A stretch of DNA of 51,928 nucleotides from ANME-2 cluster archaeon. Lineage in GTDB: Archaea; Halobacteriota; Methanosarcinia; Methanosarcinales; Methanocomedenaceae. Below, piece by piece: positions 50,494 to 51,928 of the stretch (position 1 is its first letter; the number at the start of each line of letters is the position of its first letter). The stretch lies in NCBI GenBank assembly GCA_014237145.1, contig JAAXOC010000009.1, forward strand, positions 1-51,928, read 5' to 3'. A model generated the notes under the pieces. It was not told where the DNA came from. It saw only the letters and a list, made by a program, of their open reading frames with translations, and did no database searches. A program made the position numbers and the translations under genes.

Positions 50494-51585
50494 ATGACGG
50501 GGGAAATAAAAGAAAACAATGATAATAATGAATGGCGGTACCTTGAGGTAAAAGAAAAGGAAGTAATAAGGTGCAATTCCATACACTCCACGCTTGTAGA
50601 CGGGATGATCAAAGGAATAAGTCCCAATACCGTATTTTTAGAAGAATGCCCAGGTTATGTGCTTTCCTTAGGCAGGAATCAATGTTGTGAGGAAGAATGT
50701 GACATTGTGGAATGTGAAAAACTTGGAATAACGATCGAGAGGCGGGAGACTGGTGGAGGAGCGGGATTAATGGTTCCTGGCTCCACATCCTGGGGTATCT
50801 GTATGGATAAAAGGGATTCCCGTGTTTCAAATGATATGGATCGGAATTTTAAGATATTGTCAAGAGGTGTCATAATAGGTCTGAAAAAACTTGGCCTGGA
50901 TGCGATTTTTGCCCCAGTTAACGATATAAATATCGGGGATAAGAAGGTTGGCGGGATGACCGCAATGACCAGGCAGAATTCCATGCTGATATATGGCAGC
51001 GTTATATGGGATTTCGATATGGACACATTTATGAAGATAGCCAGGATCCCGGCACCCAAATTAAAAAAGAAAGGAGTTTCTTCCGTACAGAAAAGGATAA
51101 CCACAATTATCCAGGAATTAGGGAGAAAGATACCTCCTGCAGAACTAAGGGATTGTCTGATCCAGGGATTTGAAGAGGCATTAAACGTAAAATTAACTAA
51201 AGCGGGATTAAACGAGGCGGAAAATGCAATATGGAATAAAAAGATGGATATTTTCTCGTCAAAGAAATTTATCCTGAGACCGGGTCACTGCAGTGTATCA
51301 AATGTCTCGTGTGTCTATCCTGCAGAGAAGGGAATTATCAGGATTTCATTATATGTAAATGAAGGAAAGATAATGGATGCCGGGATTACCGGCGATTTCA
51401 TGCAGATAAATGATATTGATTTTGATCCCCTGGAGGGGCTGCTTGTCGGATCAAAAACAGAAAGAGAGAATATAGAACGGATCGTTCACAGATATTTTGA
51501 TGAGAATGATATCCGGATGGTTGGTGCCAGTGCAGATGACTTTGTCGATGCGATTGTTGGAGCGGTGAATGAATACGAAGAGTGA
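50494..51585 (+). CDS. Lipoate-protein ligase A-like protein
   Basis: A 363-residue protein with the BPL/LplA/LipB catalytic fold. VLSLGRNQCCEEECD, then IERRETGGGAGLMVPGSTSW (in place of RRxSGGGAVYHD) and NDINIGDKKVGGMTAM with the conserved Lys are the lipoyl-AMP site. The C-terminal 120 residues (FILRPGHCSVSNVSC, RISLYVNEGKIMDAGITGDF) resemble the LplA accessory domain. It attaches lipoate or a related acyl group to carrier proteins; no target gene is in the window. Confidence 0.85.
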   Translation: MTGEIKENNDNNEWRYLEVKEKEVIRCNSIHSTLVDGMIKGISPNTVFLEECPGYVLSLGRNQCCEEECDIVECEKLGITIERRETGGGAGLMVPGSTSWGICMDKRDSRVSNDMDRNFKILSRGVIIGLKKLGLDAIFAPVNDINIGDKKVGGMTAMTRQNSMLIYGSVIWDFDMDTFMKIARIPAPKLKKKGVSSVQKRITTIIQELGRKIPPAELRDCLIQGFEEALNVKLTKAGLNEAENAIWNKKMDIFSSKKFILRPGHCSVSNVSCVYPAEKGIIRISLYVNEGKIMDAGITGDFMQINDIDFDPLEGLLVGSKTERENIERIVHRYFDENDIRMVGASADDFVDAIVGAVNEYEE

Positions 51586-51589
51586 ATGT

Positions 51590-51928
51590 TCAGTAAGTAA
51601 CACTTTTTGTATACATGCTTGCTTGTATTCGCAGTATAGCTTCCACACCATATCTATTTTCAGGCCATTTAGGCAGTTTTGGGCTGGCAAATTCTTGATA
51701 TGCCACAACAAGGATTGATTTGCCTGAAAGCCTTTCCATCTTCTGCAATTCTTCAATTACTGGTGTTAAGACATGTTTCCAGTGCTCAAAGGAACTGTTT
51801 CCTTTTCAATCAAGGACAATCCAGTATAATGGCAGAGCAGGCCCTTTATTACTGACAGCCAGTGATAAGATGTTGATATATTTGGCCTTATTTCTCCCGG
51901 TTTTTTGAATTGTGGGGCTGCCTCTATA
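51590..51928 (-). pseudogene. DDE transposase, decayed, running off the window
   Basis: Read through, the minus strand gives YRGSPTIQKTGRNKAKYINI, SLAVSNKGPALPLYWIVLD, a TGA, then KGNSSFEHWKHVLTPVIEEL and KSILVVAYQEFASPKLPKWP. This is an IS4-like transposase core; the usual DREF is YQEF here, so a catalytic Asp is lost. The frame ends at a TGA at 51592-51590. The 5' part lies beyond the window. Confidence 0.65.

Noticed and set aside
1-51928. tRNA, rRNA or CRISPR features
   Set aside because: I scanned for TTCGAAT/TTCAAAT-type tRNA arms with acceptor pairing and for regularly spaced direct repeats; none was convincing. The tandem and hairpin repeats lack CRISPR spacing.

Overview
The window reads as an archaeal chromosome segment, most likely from Methanosarcinales or an ANME-2-like relative. 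The evidence is an mtxX-mtxA-mtxH methyltransferase cluster, archaeal topoisomerase I, an XPD-type Fe-S helicase, a Thg1-like protein, MoaC, Lrp regulators, a small siroheme sulfite-reductase-like protein, DUF166 and DUF2119, plus TATA-like AT-rich promoters. The species cannot be fixed from sequence alone. No rRNA, tRNA or CRISPR array was recognised.

Bases 1-10.1 kb are an accessory region. It holds a transposase tail, four toxin-antitoxin-like or nucleotidyltransferase modules, a pRiA4b ORF-3-like protein, and a run of small minus-strand genes separated by two integron attC-like sites next to a decayed tyrosine recombinase. A composite GC-rich/AT-rich dispersed repeat occurs at least five times. 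The region ends in a branched-chain amino acid ABC transporter (livG, livF, then livM, livH, livK on the other strand). That locus has been split by a 1.8-kb block flanked by an exact 100-bp duplication, and livG carries an in-frame stop.

From 13.5 to 29.3 kb the content is mostly housekeeping: a PflX-like radical SAM protein, a phosphate module (DUF47, Pit, PhoU), dihydroorotase followed by mtxXAH, a degenerate DHH protein, pdxS, an Lrp regulator, homoserine dehydrogenase with an ACT partner, and the helicase. From 29.5 to 42.7 kb come a secreted membrane-anchored protein, a YkgJ protein, the sulfite-reductase-like gene divergent from a second Lrp, DUF166, a cyclophilin, Thg1-like/PRC-barrel, an AbrB-PhoU regulator, a TPR protein, nadE, moaC and nnr. 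From 42.9 kb to the end are topA-DUF2119, a truncated carB, amt-glnK, hisH-hisF, a lipoate ligase-like gene and a decayed transposase.

The most notable structures are three short non-autonomous mobile elements (9776-9918, 29721-29990, 38038-38241). Each has terminal inverted repeats and apparent target-site duplications, and each encloses the same style of nested CGCAGAT/CACGGAT hairpin. One has a related empty site elsewhere in this window, and one sits at the start of a PhoU-like gene. Other points of interest are the attC-like cassette array, a 71-bp exact repeat 43 kb apart, and a 20-bp-arm palindrome over a vapB start codon.
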